Below are positions 8,651-19,661 of a DNA stretch of 64,000 nucleotides, one piece after another. Numbering within the stretch: the stretch's first letter is position 1; each line of letters opens with the position of its first letter. The stretch lies in the NCBI RefSeq assembly GCF_015277815.1, contig NZ_CP063813.1, positions 2,294,001 through 2,358,000 on the forward strand, given 5' to 3'. The stretch comes from Microbacterium atlanticum. Lineage in GTDB: Bacteria > Actinomycetota > Actinomycetes > Actinomycetales > Microbacteriaceae. The notes below the pieces were generated by a model. It saw only the letters and a program-made list of their open reading frames with translations. It had not been told where the DNA came from and did not search any database. Made by a program: the position numbers and the translations under genes.

Positions 8651-10714
8651 TCAGCGCATGCCGTTCGTCGGCTCGTAGCGGTCCGGCACGATTTCGAGCT
8701 CACCCTGACCCGCGGTCAGCGAGCGCAGATCGAGCACGTAACGATGCAGCTCGGCGTCGGGCACCGTGGCCCGGATGCGCGCGCGGCCGTCGTCGCTGCG
8801 CTCGGTCGATCCGACGCGGGCCCGGCGACTGGCGAGATCGGTCAGAACCGGGCCCTGCAGCGTCGCGGGGACGGTGACGGTTACGCTCGACACCGGTTCC
8901 AGCAGCACGGTGCCCGCCTGCGCCAGCGCCGCCTTCACCCCGAGCGAGGCGGCGGTTCGAAACGCCATCTCGGACGAGTCGACCGAGTGCGCTTTGCCGT
9001 CGTACAGCTCGACGCGCACATCGACGACGGGATGGCCCTGCGGGCCACCGGTCGCCAGGGCGTCGCGCGCCCCCTTCTCGACCGCCGGGATGTAGGAGCG
9101 GGGAACCGAGCCGCCCACGACGGAGTCCTGGAACTCGAACCCGCCCCCGGGCTCAAGAGGCGAGACGCGCAGCTGCACGACGGCGAACTGCCCATGACCT
9201 CCGGACTGCTTCTTCAGCTTTCCCTCGGCGCTCACCGTCCCCGCGATGGTCTCGCGGTACGCGACGGGCGCCGGCGAGGTCGTCACATGCACGCCCAGCA
9301 CCCGCGCCAGACGCTCCACGGCCACGGCGACGTGGGTGTCGCCGAGTCCGCGCAGGATCGTGGCGCCGCCGGCGCGATCGACCACGAGCGTCGGGTCGTC
9401 CGCCACGAGTCGCGCGAGCGCGGTCGTCAGCTTCGCATCGTCGGACTGCGACACCGGTTGCAGGCTCACCGCGTACACCGGGTGGCGGGCGGGCAGCCGC
9501 CCCGGCCGCGCGCCCGTGCGCGGCCTGGTCCACAGCAGCGAGCCGGAGGGTGTTCCGGCGAGCTTGGCGACCGCCCCGACCTCACCGGCCCGCAGGGCGT
9601 CGGCGGGGAGGTGCTCCGCTCCGCGGAGCCGGAAGAGTGCCGGCATCCGCTCGTCCGCGCCGGTCGTGGCGTTGTGCAGGCGATCTCCCGGGCGCAGCAC
9701 CCCGGAGAGCACCTTGAGCATGGCGATCTGCCCGACGAACGGATCGGCGAGGGTGCGGAAGACGTGCACCAGCGGCTCGCCCGAGGCGTCGATCGACACC
9801 GCCTGCGAGGTTCCGCCCTCTCCCTCGTGATCGACGCCGATGCGGATCCAGCCGTCTCTCGTCCCCGGGGCCGGAGCCAGCGCGCACAGCAGATCCAGGA
9901 CCCGATCGACGCCCGTCTCCGAGCCCGCGGAGCACAGCAGCACCGGCACGGCCTCGCCGGTGGCGACCTCTCTTGCGAGGGTGCGTGCGAGCTCGTGCGC
10001 AGAGGGCTCATCGCCCTCGAGGTAGGCCTCGAGCTGGGCGTCGTCGTGCGAGACGATCTCCTCGGTGGCGTCCTGGTGCAGCCGGTGCTCCTCATCGGCC
10101 ATGTCGGCGGGGATCGGCTCCTCATGATGGCGCCCGACCTCGTCGTAGACCAGGAGGTGTTCGCCGAGCACGTCAGCGATGGCGTGGAAACCCTGCTCCT
10201 CGCCCACCGGGAGCTCCAGCGGCACCAGTCTGGCGTCGAACGCGCTGCGCAGGTCGGCCAGCACGCGGCGGAAGTCGGCGCGGGCGCGGTCCTCCTGCGT
10301 CACGACGACGATGCACGGAACGCCGGCCGCCGAAGCGGCGGACCACGCCGCCTTGGTACCGGCGGTCACGCCGTCCACGGCGCTGACCGCCACCATCGCG
10401 ACATCGGCGATCGACAGCGCCGCATCGACCGCGCCGGCGAAATCGGGATGCCCGGGTGTGTCGGCGAGTGTCAGCGCGGTGATCACCCCGTCGTCGGACG
10501 TCCACTCGAGATAGGCCAGGGACAGTCCCAGCGACACCTTCCGGGCGGTCTCCTCGGGCTCGAAGTCGCAGACCGTCGTCCCGTTCTCGACGCTCCCCAT
10601 CCGCGGAATGGCCCCCGCGCGGTGCAGCATGGCCTCGGCGAGGGTGGTCTTGCCGGCGCCGCTGCCTCCGATGAGCGCGACGGTGCGATGGGTGACAGCA
10701 GACGCGGCACTCAC
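8651..10714 (-). CDS. EF-G2: elongation factor G-like GTPase paralogue
   Basis: 687 residues with the EF-G domain order: a GTPase domain with P-loop GGSGAGKTTL (16-25) and DTPGH (85-89), EF-G-type domain II, domain III/IV (QSGGHGQFAVVQLRVSPLE) and domain V. The usual NKxD guanine-specificity motif reads TQED (139-142) and the switch I region is shortened. This is the divergent actinobacterial EF-G2 paralogue, not the translocase FusA. In mycobacteria EF-G2 binds guanine nucleotides but shows no ribosome-dependent GTPase activity (established for the family). The GTG start at 10714 is likely because the P-loop follows directly. Confidence 0.87.
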   Translation of the reverse strand: MSAASAVTHRTVALIGGSGAGKTTLAEAMLHRAGAIPRMGSVENGTTVCDFEPEETARKVSLGLSLAYLEWTSDDGVITALTLADTPGHPDFAGAVDAALSIADVAMVAVSAVDGVTAGTKAAWSAASAAGVPCIVVVTQEDRARADFRRVLADLRSAFDARLVPLELPVGEEQGFHAIADVLGEHLLVYDEVGRHHEEPIPADMADEEHRLHQDATEEIVSHDDAQLEAYLEGDEPSAHELARTLAREVATGEAVPVLLCSAGSETGVDRVLDLLCALAPAPGTRDGWIRIGVDHEGEGGTSQAVSIDASGEPLVHVFRTLADPFVGQIAMLKVLSGVLRPGDRLHNATTGADERMPALFRLRGAEHLPADALRAGEVGAVAKLAGTPSGSLLWTRPRTGARPGRLPARHPVYAVSLQPVSQSDDAKLTTALARLVADDPTLVVDRAGGATILRGLGDTHVAVAVERLARVLGVHVTTSPAPVAYRETIAGTVSAEGKLKKQSGGHGQFAVVQLRVSPLEPGGGFEFQDSVVGGSVPRSYIPAVEKGARDALATGGPQGHPVVDVRVELYDGKAHSVDSSEMAFRTAASLGVKAALAQAGTVLLEPVSSVTVTVPATLQGPVLTDLASRRARVGSTERSDDGRARIRATVPDAELHRYVLDLRSLTAGQGELEIVPDRYEPTNGMR

Positions 10715-10739
10715 GAAGACCTCCCGCGACGGTGCGGAT

Positions 10740-10885
10740 CGACGGTTCTGATCTCCATCGTGTCGGTGATGCCGCGAACGCGCCAGATGCGGAACCGAGA
10801 AGCATCACGACCCGGTAGCCGACCGACGGTCGTGACCTCGATCGTGACACGGATGCCGCGAACGCGCCGGAGCAGCGACCGGGGT
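10740..10885. repeat. Imperfect direct duplication upstream of EF-G2
   Basis: Two copies of a ~55-nt segment (10740-10798 and 10826-10885) share blocks such as GATGCCGCGAACGCGCC, a CATCGTG/GATCGTG block and a gacggt block. On the minus strand they sit inside a 99-codon Arg-rich open frame (10711-11010), where they give RVRGIRVTIEV and RVRGITDTMEI. I do not consider that frame a proven gene. Confidence 0.5.
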
Positions 10886-11224
10886 GAGGACCGGGGGACC
10901 GACGCGAGAAGTCGGCGCCCCCGGTAGCCGCGGGCTCGGGACTCGCGGCCGGGGTGCCGGACCGGGGCTCCGGCGTCATCCCCCGCTGTAGAGACAGCGG
11001 GAGGCGGCATCTATTACGCGAGTACGCCCAGTTCACCGTGATGCCACCACCCACGGGCGGCACCCCGCGCGGCGCGCCCACACGCCGATCCGGCGATTCC
11101 GACCCCGACTCGGTATTGTGGCTCCGGGTCGATTCCCCCCGCACATGTTCGGCCGCGTCATGAAGGCATCCCCAGTGCCGAGCCCCTCCCCAATGGGCGT
11201 GTGACACCGCTGCGGGGCGACCCA

Positions 11225-11269
11225 GGTCCCTCGGCCGCTACAGGCGCTATCTGCAGCGTCCGAGGGACC
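11225..11269. repeat. Strong hairpin in gene-free region
   Basis: Arms GGTCCCTCGGCCGCT (11225-11239) and AGCGTCCGAGGGACC (11255-11269) pair at 14 of 15 positions around a 15-nt loop. No gene ends near it, so a terminator role is not obvious. It could be a relic of a mobile-element end or a structured RNA. Confidence 0.55.
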
Positions 11270-11524
11270 CCACTGCGCCGGGGGGTGCGCGAGGGGAAGG
11301 TCGGTGGCGTAGCCCCAGAATTCCCCAGTCGGCTGGCGCGAGGCCGTTCCCAGAACCCCGCCCCAGCTCGAGCGCAACGCTACCCCGTTCCCGATTCGTC
11401 GGACAACGGTGTGACGACGAACGCCCCGGCATCCCCTTCCAGTGGTGGGGGATGCGGGGGCGCCTGGCCGTGGGGGCCTTGAAGTCCCAGTTCTCGTCGG
11501 CGGACGTCTCCGGGCCCGGAATCT

Positions 11525-11556
11525 GCAACTGACTACACCAACTTCGTTGTAGCTGC
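11525..11556 (+). promoter_or_regulatory. Dyad upstream of marR, candidate MarR operator
   Basis: CTACA (11533-11537), 10 nt, TGTAG (11548-11552), flanked on both sides by TGCA (11525-11528 and 11553-11556). It lies about 80 nt before the MarR start. Its segment ACTACACCAACTT resembles TGTACAACCAACT in the dyad upstream of the dioxygenase gene at 15304-15321, suggesting a shared regulator. Confidence 0.5.
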
Positions 11557-11635
11557 ATCTATTCACGACTTCGATCGACTCTCGGGCTGTCGCCACTGCG
11601 GATACGGCTCGTCCTCTCGATAGACTCGCCGCGAC

Positions 11636-12136
11636 ATGGCATACCAGGTTCCCCGCATGGATGAGCTCCAGTCGCGAGCCTGGCTTGCCCTCGTGTGGTC
11701 GGCGGAGTTGCTGCCGGCAGCCTTGGATGCCCAGCTGCAATCCGATGCGGGCATGACGCATTTCGAGTTCATGGTGCTGAGCACCCTGCAGCAGGCGGAG
11801 AGGTCCTCCCTGCGCACAAAGGATCTCGCCGCAGCGGTCAATGCCACCATGCCGCGGCTGTCCCGGGTGGTCGGAAAGCTCGCCGAGCGAGGGCTCGTCG
11901 AGCGCGCCGGTGGGGCGGACGACGCCCGTGTAGTCAACGTCCGCCTCACCAAAGCCGGCCGGCGGGAGCTGGTCCGCGCGGTGCCCGCGCACATCGACTT
12001 GGTCAAGGAACTCGTCATCGATCGCCTATCGGCTGCGGAGCTCCACGCCCTGGTCGAAATCCTAGAGCCGCTCGTCGGCCGGCTGGACCCTCAGAGCCGG
12101 GTGGGGTTCGCCGCCGCGCAGCGCGCAGTCCCCTGA
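11636..12136 (+). CDS. MarR family transcriptional regulator
   Basis: 166 residues, typical MarR length. Helix 1 is DELQSRAWLALVWSAELLP, the winged helix is MTHFEFMVLSTLQQAE ... LRTKDLAAAVNATMPRLSRVVGKLAERGLVERAG, and the wing tip is DDARVVNVRLTKAGRREL. The ATG at 11636 follows a low-GC promoter-like stretch. It is convergent with the three-gene detoxification operon ending at 12648, which it plausibly controls, because VOC dioxygenase and carboxylesterase genes are classic MarR (MhqR-type) targets and both promoters carry similar dyads. A sensor of quinones or electrophiles is inferred. Confidence 0.85.
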   Translation: MAYQVPRMDELQSRAWLALVWSAELLPAALDAQLQSDAGMTHFEFMVLSTLQQAERSSLRTKDLAAAVNATMPRLSRVVGKLAERGLVERAGGADDARVVNVRLTKAGRRELVRAVPAHIDLVKELVIDRLSAAELHALVEILEPLVGRLDPQSRVGFAAAQRAVP

Positions 12137-12278
12137 CCCAGAACGGGATCAGCGGGACGCCGCCCCTTGAGGATGACGCCCCCTGAAGTCAGTTGGGCAA
12201 GGTCGCGTGCGTCGCCAGCCAGGTCGCCGCGGACCGGACCGAGATCGAAGCCGAAGACACCCACTGACGGATGATCCG

Positions 12279-12575
12279 ATGCACGGGAGCATGGCGGGAC
12301 ATGACGCCGGGTGCCGCTCACGCGGGGGTTGTGCTCACGCCGGCTCCGCGGATTACCTGACCTGTGTTGAGGCGGCGACCCGACGTCGATCCGACTACGC
12401 GGCGGCTCAGATCGTCGACGAACTGCAGTCGCGAGGCATGTCGCTCCGCGCCATCGCGCGCATCAGCGGCGTCGGAGCAGAGACGGTGCGCCGGCTGACC
12501 CTCGACGCGACCGAAGAGCACCGTATCTCCCCTGCGACACGTGCAAGGCTCGAGTCGGCGCGCGTCGCCGCTTGA
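12279..12575 (+). CDS. Small HTH protein with N-terminal Cys/His cluster
   Basis: 98 residues from the ATG at 12279; an ATG at 12291 is also possible. The N-terminal third holds His and three Cys (HDAGCRSRGGC then LTCVEAA), and the C-terminal half has a clear helix-turn-helix: MSLRAIARISGVGAETVRRL. The rest, ISPATRARLESARVAA, resembles the tail of small actinobacterial DNA-binding proteins. The Cys arrangement could hold a metal, but I see no named family. It follows the MarR gene by 142 nt on the same strand and is convergent with the LLM gene. Presence as a real gene is likely but not certain. Confidence 0.5.
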   Translation: MHGSMAGHDAGCRSRGGCAHAGSADYLTCVEAATRRRSDYAAAQIVDELQSRGMSLRAIARISGVGAETVRRLTLDATEEHRISPATRARLESARVAA

Positions 12576-12647
12576 CCAGACCCGCGCGACTCGGCCCGGA
12601 AGACAGCGACGGCCAGACCGAGAACCGTGGCCCGCTCCGAACGCATG

Positions 12648-13709
12648 TCAGGCGGCGGCCGGCCCCGCGGTAGCGGCGCGCACCTGCGGCAGCACCTCGG
12701 TCGCGAGGAGTTCGATCGAGCGCAGCGTGTCTCGCTGGCTGAGCCCCCCGAGGCCGACCTGAGCGAGGAATCGCGTGTGGCCGAGCATCTCGTGCTCCCA
12801 CAGGATCTTGTCGACGATCTCGGCCGGACTGCCTGCGAAGAGGGCGCCACCCGGCCCCGCCCAGGCATCGAGCGTCTCGCGGTCCAATCGGCCACCACGC
12901 GGCATGTTCTGCGCGAAGTAGCGGGCGTAATGTGGGAAGAACGTGTCGCGGGCAGCCTGGGTGGTCGCGGCGACGTGGAAGTGAGAGGTGACCCCGAGTC
13001 GAGGGATGCTGTGCCCGGCCTGCGCCGCCGCATCCCGATGCAGCGCCGCGAGCGCCTGAAAGCGGGCGGGTGCACCGAGGATGGCAAGGTACATCGGCAG
13101 TCCCAGGGAACCCGCACGAGCGGCTGATTCCGGTGTGCCGCCGACGGCGATCCACACCGGCAGGCGCTCCTGGAGAGGACGTGGCCAGACGCCGGCGTCC
13201 CGCAGCGATGTCCGCGTCGTGCCCTGCCAGGTGACGAGGTCGCGCTCCCTCACCTGCAGCAAGAGGCCGAGTCGGTCGTCGAAGTACTCGTCGTAGCGCC
13301 CGAGCTCCTGCCCGAACAGCGGGAACGACTCGACGTACGCACCGCGGCCGGCCGCGATCTCCGCACGTCCGCCGCTGAGCAGGTCGAGGGTCGCGAACTC
13401 TTCGAACAGCCGCACCGGATCGGCGCTCGACAGGACGCTCACCGCGCTTGTCAGGCGGATCCGCTCGGTCTGGGTCGCGGCGGCGGCGAGCACCATCTGC
13501 GGTGACGACACCGCGAAGTCGGCTCGGTGATGCTCGCCCACGCCGAACACGTCGAGGCCCGCCCCGTCGGCCACCCGGGCCCACTCCAAGATCTGAGCGA
13601 GCCGAGCGTGTGGGGCGATCGGGGCGCCGGTGTCGTCCGCGGTCAGCTCACCGAACGTGAAGATGCCGATCTCGAACCGCGTGGCGGGATCGTCAACACT
13701 GCGGGTCAT
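12648..13709 (-). CDS. LLM class flavin-dependent oxidoreductase
   Basis: 353 residues. FEIGIFTFGELTADD, DVFGVGEHHRADFAVSSP, RIRLTSAVSVLSSADPVRLFEEF and AAGRGAYVESFPLFG are the standard blocks of the FMN-dependent luciferase-like family of this length. The ATG at 13709 overlaps the stop of the esterase gene by 4 nt, so it is the last gene of a coupled operon VOC dioxygenase - esterase - LLM. In this setting it may oxidise an aromatic or quinone-derived compound (inference). It ends 73 nt from the opposing small HTH gene. Confidence 0.85.
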   Translation of the reverse strand: MTRSVDDPATRFEIGIFTFGELTADDTGAPIAPHARLAQILEWARVADGAGLDVFGVGEHHRADFAVSSPQMVLAAAATQTERIRLTSAVSVLSSADPVRLFEEFATLDLLSGGRAEIAAGRGAYVESFPLFGQELGRYDEYFDDRLGLLLQVRERDLVTWQGTTRTSLRDAGVWPRPLQERLPVWIAVGGTPESAARAGSLGLPMYLAILGAPARFQALAALHRDAAAQAGHSIPRLGVTSHFHVAATTQAARDTFFPHYARYFAQNMPRGGRLDRETLDAWAGPGGALFAGSPAEIVDKILWEHEMLGHTRFLAQVGLGGLSQRDTLRSIELLATEVLPQVRAATAGPAAA

Positions 13710-14338
13710 AGGTTCACCATGGCCGTCTCCGCCGCGAGGAACGCATGCACATCCGCCAGCTCCTGCGCGTTGATGCCGTGGGCAAGGTCCGCATAGGTTC
13801 GCGCGACTGCGGACGTGTGCGCGGGAAGCCACGCGTCGGTCCGTGCCACCGCGGCGGCGGCGATGACGCGGTCCTCGGAGCCCCGCCCCGAGAACGCGGC
13901 AGGACGCGTTTCGCGCAGCTGCGCATCGCCCGGCTGCTCCCCCGCCTGCACGAATGCGCCCAGCATCACAGGCGCGAGGACCCGGGACGGGTCGGTGCGG
14001 AGCAGCTGCGACGCCATCAGCCCGCCCTGTGAGAAGCCGATCGGCACCAGGCGTGTGTCCGCCGGAAGGGCCGCGTCCGCCCAAGTCCAGATCGCAGCGG
14101 TGGCCGCTGCCACAGCGATGGGGTCGGGATTGCCCGGCTCTCCGATACGGAACCACGCGTGCGTGGCCGGCGCGAGGGCGATCGGACCGCGGAGCGAAGC
14201 CCACGGCATGCCCTCCGGCAACGCGGACGCGAGCGTGACCAAGTCGTGCTCGTTCGAGCCGTAGCCGTGGAGGAAGACGGCGACGGCGGGCGCAGCATCC
14301 GCTCGCAGATCCTGAGAGGTGACGGCGTGGAGGGTCAT
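13706..14338 (-). CDS. Carboxylesterase/phospholipase-type alpha/beta hydrolase (MhqD-like)
   Basis: 210 residues. VAVFLHGYGSNEHDL carries the oxyanion region, IGFSQGGLMA is the GXSXG nucleophile elbow with the catalytic Ser, and the C-terminal THGIN-like stretch (LAHGINAQEL) supplies the His. This is the short carboxylesterase family that contains MhqD/YodD, induced by hydroquinones in Bacillus. The start at 14338 overlaps the upstream VOC stop by 4 nt (ATGA); the longer frame to 14398 is Arg-rich and unlike the family. Its place between a ring-cleavage-type VOC protein and an LLM oxidoreductase supports a role in aromatic or quinone breakdown. Confidence 0.85.
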   Translation of the reverse strand: MTLHAVTSQDLRADAAPAVAVFLHGYGSNEHDLVTLASALPEGMPWASLRGPIALAPATHAWFRIGEPGNPDPIAVAAATAAIWTWADAALPADTRLVPIGFSQGGLMASQLLRTDPSRVLAPVMLGAFVQAGEQPGDAQLRETRPAAFSGRGSEDRVIAAAAVARTDAWLPAHTSAVARTYADLAHGINAQELADVHAFLAAETAMVNL

Positions 14339-15276
14339 CGGGCGAGCACCTCGTCGACGTCGGCGCCGGGAAGGGCGACGGTGACCTGCGTGTTCCACGG
14401 GTCCGCGACGACGATGGAACGCCCGTCGTCAGCGAACGGCAACTTGCGGTTGGTCAGCCGGGCGGCGAGCGCGTCGAGATCGTCGCGGCTGGGCACGGTG
14501 ATCGCGACGTCGCCGAGCCCGAGGCTCGCGCCACGAGGGCCGGCGCCGCCGCTGTTCCACGTGTTCATGGCGACGTGGTGGTGATAGCCGCCGGCCGAGG
14601 CGAAGAGCGCACCGGGATACGTGGCGACCGTGGTCTCGAAGCCGAGCGCGTCGACGTAGAACGCGCGAGCCGTGGCGATGTCACCCACCTGCAGGTGGAC
14701 GTGCCCGACCTTGCCGGCCGTCTGCGCGACCGACCCGGCGGCGGCCTCGTCGAGGAGGTGGCGCTGCAAGTACGCGTTGGGGTCGAGGTACAGCGTCGAC
14801 ATCTGCAGCTCGCCGTTCTCGTAGCGCCACTGCGACCGGTCCCGGTCGACGTACAGCTCGATCCCGTTGCCCTCGGGGTCGGTGAAGTAGAACGCCTCGC
14901 TGACCAGGTGGTCACTGGAGCCGGTGAAGCGGCTGCGCGGATCCTGCGCGGCCCGCAGCACCGTTGCTGCCAGCGACGGCTGGTCGTCGAAGAGGAATGC
15001 GGTGTGGAAGAGTCCCGCCTGTCGCGGGTCCACCGCCGGCAGTCCCGGCGTGCCGATCAGACGCACCATCGGCGTCCGGCCGCGGCCGAGCACACGGTGC
15101 ACCTCCCGGCCTCGGGTCCGCTCCTCGAGCGGCTCGAGAGCGAGGGCGCCGGCGTAGTACGACGACATCAGCTCGAGGTCTCCGACGCGGAGGGTGACGG
15201 CATCCATCCCCGTCTGCGGGTTCAGGATCCGGTCGGAAGCCGGCGCCGGCTGCGAGAAGGATTCGATGCGGTTCAT
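14335..15276 (-). CDS. VOC family ring-cleavage dioxygenase-like protein
   Basis: 313 residues with two tandem pairs of vicinal-oxygen-chelate modules. The first module starts DAVTLRVGDLELMSSYY and has FYFTDPEGNGIELYVD; the second starts VGHVHLQVGDIATARAFY and has YHHHVAMNTW. This is the layout of the CatE/MhqE-like glyoxalase/catechol-2,3-dioxygenase family. The candidate metal ligands are the His/Glu in these blocks. The ATG at 15276 has GGAGA upstream; the longer frame lacks family similarity and would run across the operator dyads. It is the first gene of the coupled operon. A dyad at 15304-15319 lies 28 nt before it. Confidence 0.85.
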   Translation of the reverse strand: MNRIESFSQPAPASDRILNPQTGMDAVTLRVGDLELMSSYYAGALALEPLEERTRGREVHRVLGRGRTPMVRLIGTPGLPAVDPRQAGLFHTAFLFDDQPSLAATVLRAAQDPRSRFTGSSDHLVSEAFYFTDPEGNGIELYVDRDRSQWRYENGELQMSTLYLDPNAYLQRHLLDEAAAGSVAQTAGKVGHVHLQVGDIATARAFYVDALGFETTVATYPGALFASAGGYHHHVAMNTWNSGGAGPRGASLGLGDVAITVPSRDDLDALAARLTNRKLPFADDGRSIVVADPWNTQVTVALPGADVDEVLAR

Positions 15277-15303
15277 GATGTCTCCGGTGAGCGAAGTGGA
15301 TTC

Positions 15304-15319
15304 GGTTGCATGTACAACC
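15304..15319 (-). promoter_or_regulatory. Perfect dyad in the VOC operon promoter
   Basis: GGTTG (15304-15308), 6 nt, CAACC (15315-15319), 28 nt before the VOC start codon, a normal position for a repressor site. The adjacent TACAACCAACT resembles TACACCAACT near the MarR promoter dyad. Confidence 0.55.
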
Positions 15320-15369
15320 AACTCACTTCGCGGTCTATTCCGCCTCGATCCTGACGCCACTGGATTCGG

Positions 15370-15384
15370 GTTGTTCTGCACAAC
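15370..15384 (-). promoter_or_regulatory. Second GTTGT/ACAAC dyad upstream of the VOC operon
   Basis: GTTGT (15370-15374), 5 nt, ACAAC (15380-15384). It carries the same GTTG/CAAC half-sites as the dyad at 15304, about 66 bp further upstream, and may be a second operator. Confidence 0.4.
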
Positions 15385-15622
15385 TGGGGCGGTGAAGGCA
15401 CTGGATTTGGGAATGAACCCCCGCGCCTGCCACGATGACGACTTGCACGTCGGACGCGTCGCCGCCTTCGCCCGTGATGTTCGCGTCCAGGAACGTCTCG
15501 AAAGGAGCTCCTGTGGACGGCATCGCGACGGTCACGCCCAAGTGACACCACGCTATGGGACTCACCCACGGCCATCGATGTCCATCCGAGTCCTCCTCTG
15601 TCTGTCGAGAGAAGGCACGAAA

Positions 15623-15660
15623 GAGGCCCGGACCCGCAGAATCCTGCGGGTCCGGGCCTC
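15623..15660 (-). terminator. Terminator hairpin after nrdF
   Basis: Perfect 17-bp stem: GAGGCCCGGACCCGCAG (15623-15639), 4-nt loop, matching arm 15644-15660. It begins 39 nt after the nrdF stop on the minus strand and is followed there by CTTTCG. Confidence 0.85.
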
Positions 15661-15698
15661 TCAGCCGCCCTATGCGGGCGAAGCGTGATCTGGAACTC

Positions 15699-18857
<3,159 letters not shown>

Positions 18858-18873
<16 letters not shown>

Positions 18874-19301
18874 CGTTCCAATCCCGCGTTCACGCGTTCC
18901 ACATCTTCAGGCGTGCCGAATACTTCCAGCCGGTACAAGTGCGGCACGTGGCACTTCCGGCTGATGATGTCGCCGGCGAGGCAGAAGTGCTCGCCGAAGT
19001 TGGTGTTCCCCGCGGAGATGACTCCGCGGATGAGGCGCCGGTTCCGCTCATCGTTGAGGAACCGGATCACCTGCTTCGGAACGGCGCCCTTCTCGACGCC
19101 CCGACCCTGGCCTCCGCCATAGGTGGGCGTCACGAGGACGAACGGCTCGTCGACCACGAGCGGCGGATCCGACGTGAGAAGAGGGATCCGGACCGCCCGG
19201 GCGCCCAGCTTCTCGATGAAACGCGCGGTGTTCCCCGACACGCTCGAGAAGTAGACCAGCAGGGGCGCGTCTGTCGCGACGCGCTGCGTCACGACAGACA
19301 T
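18858..19301 (-). CDS. nrdI: NrdI flavodoxin-like protein
   Basis: 147 residues. [19 protein letters not shown] is the FMN-phosphate loop, [11 protein letters not shown] and [18 protein letters not shown] are the flavin-binding loops characteristic of NrdI. It supplies the oxidant that activates the dimanganese NrdF cofactor. It starts 3 nt after the nrdH stop and overlaps nrdE, so nrdHIE are one translational unit. Confidence 0.96.
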
Positions 19302-19304
19302 CGA

Positions 19305-19538
19305 TCAGGCCAGTCGCGACGCGAGTTCGTCGATCTTGTCGGGACGGAAGCCCGACCAGTGGTCCTCATCGGTGATGACGACCGGCGCCTGGAGATAGCC
19401 CAGCGCCTTGACCTGCTCGAGGGCCGCGGGGTCCTCCGAGAGGTCGTGGATCTCGTACTCGATCCCCTTGGAATCGAGCGCCCGATAGGTCGCCGTGCAC
19501 TGCACGCACGCGGGCTTGGTGTAAACCGTGATCGCCAT
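19305..19538 (-). CDS. nrdH: Glutaredoxin-like NrdH redoxin
   Basis: 77 residues with the redox motif CVQC after MAITVYTKPA, a cis-Pro loop (QAPVVIT) and the NrdH signature WSGFRPDKI. It is the electron donor to NrdE and is itself reduced by thioredoxin reductase. It is the first gene of the operon; the ATG at 19538 has GAGGAG about 10 nt upstream. The promoter region upstream carries two NrdR-box-like sites. Confidence 0.96.
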   Translation of the reverse strand: MAITVYTKPACVQCTATYRALDSKGIEYEIHDLSEDPAALEQVKALGYLQAPVVITDEDHWSGFRPDKIDELASRLA

Positions 19539-19613
19539 GTCGATTCCGTCTCCTCAGTGCTCCCCCGGTGGCATCCGGTGCGATTCTCCGGCAGTCCCCC
19601 CGCCGGGAGTCCA

Positions 19614-19629
19614 ATACTACATATGGGTA
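19614..19629 (-). promoter_or_regulatory. NrdR box (proximal)
   Basis: ATACTACATATGGGTA agrees at 10 of 16 positions with the actinobacterial NrdR box ACACTAGATATTGTGT, including the central ATAT. It lies 76 nt before nrdH and 32 bp from the second box, which puts both on the same helix face. Confidence 0.62.
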
Positions 19630-19645
19630 CCGACATCCGATAGCA

Positions 19646-19661
19646 CCACAAGGGCTAGTAG
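19646..19661 (-). promoter_or_regulatory. NrdR box (distal)
   Basis: CCACAAGGGCTAGTAG agrees at 11 of 16 positions with ACACAATATCTAGTGT. Paired NrdR boxes about three helical turns apart are the standard arrangement in front of nrd operons; the ATP/dATP-sensing repressor NrdR binds them. The nrdR gene is not in the window. Confidence 0.62.

Larger units (their letters stand above)
10715..11635. other. Long gap without a convincing gene
   Basis: About 0.9 kb between EF-G2 and the MarR gene. Open frames exist on both strands but have no recognisable domain, no ribosome site and Arg/Pro/Ser-rich composition typical of shadow frames. The gap contains the duplicated segment at 10740-10885, a strong hairpin at 11225-11269 and a dyad at 11525-11556. 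It may be the scar of an old rearrangement; composition becomes visibly less GC-rich toward 11500-11600. Confidence 0.6.
15277..15622. other. Gap between VOC operon and nrd terminator
   Basis: About 350 nt holding the two dyads and the VOC promoter. On the minus strand an open frame of 62 codons (15335-15520, beginning MPSTGAPFETFLDANI) has good codon use but no recognisable family or ribosome site. It could be a small gene or a gene remnant. I see no other feature. Confidence 0.45.

Noticed and set aside
10711..11010. 99-codon minus frame overlapping the EF-G2 start by GTGA
   Set aside because: Arg-rich, no ribosome site, no family; the apparent protein repeat comes from the DNA duplication. 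It is recorded only as a repeat.
11480..11515. Minus-strand reading ETSADENWDF resembles the NrdF C-terminal tail [10 protein letters not shown]
   Set aside because: The frame continues past the position where NrdF stops and no other NrdF sequence is nearby; likely coincidence.
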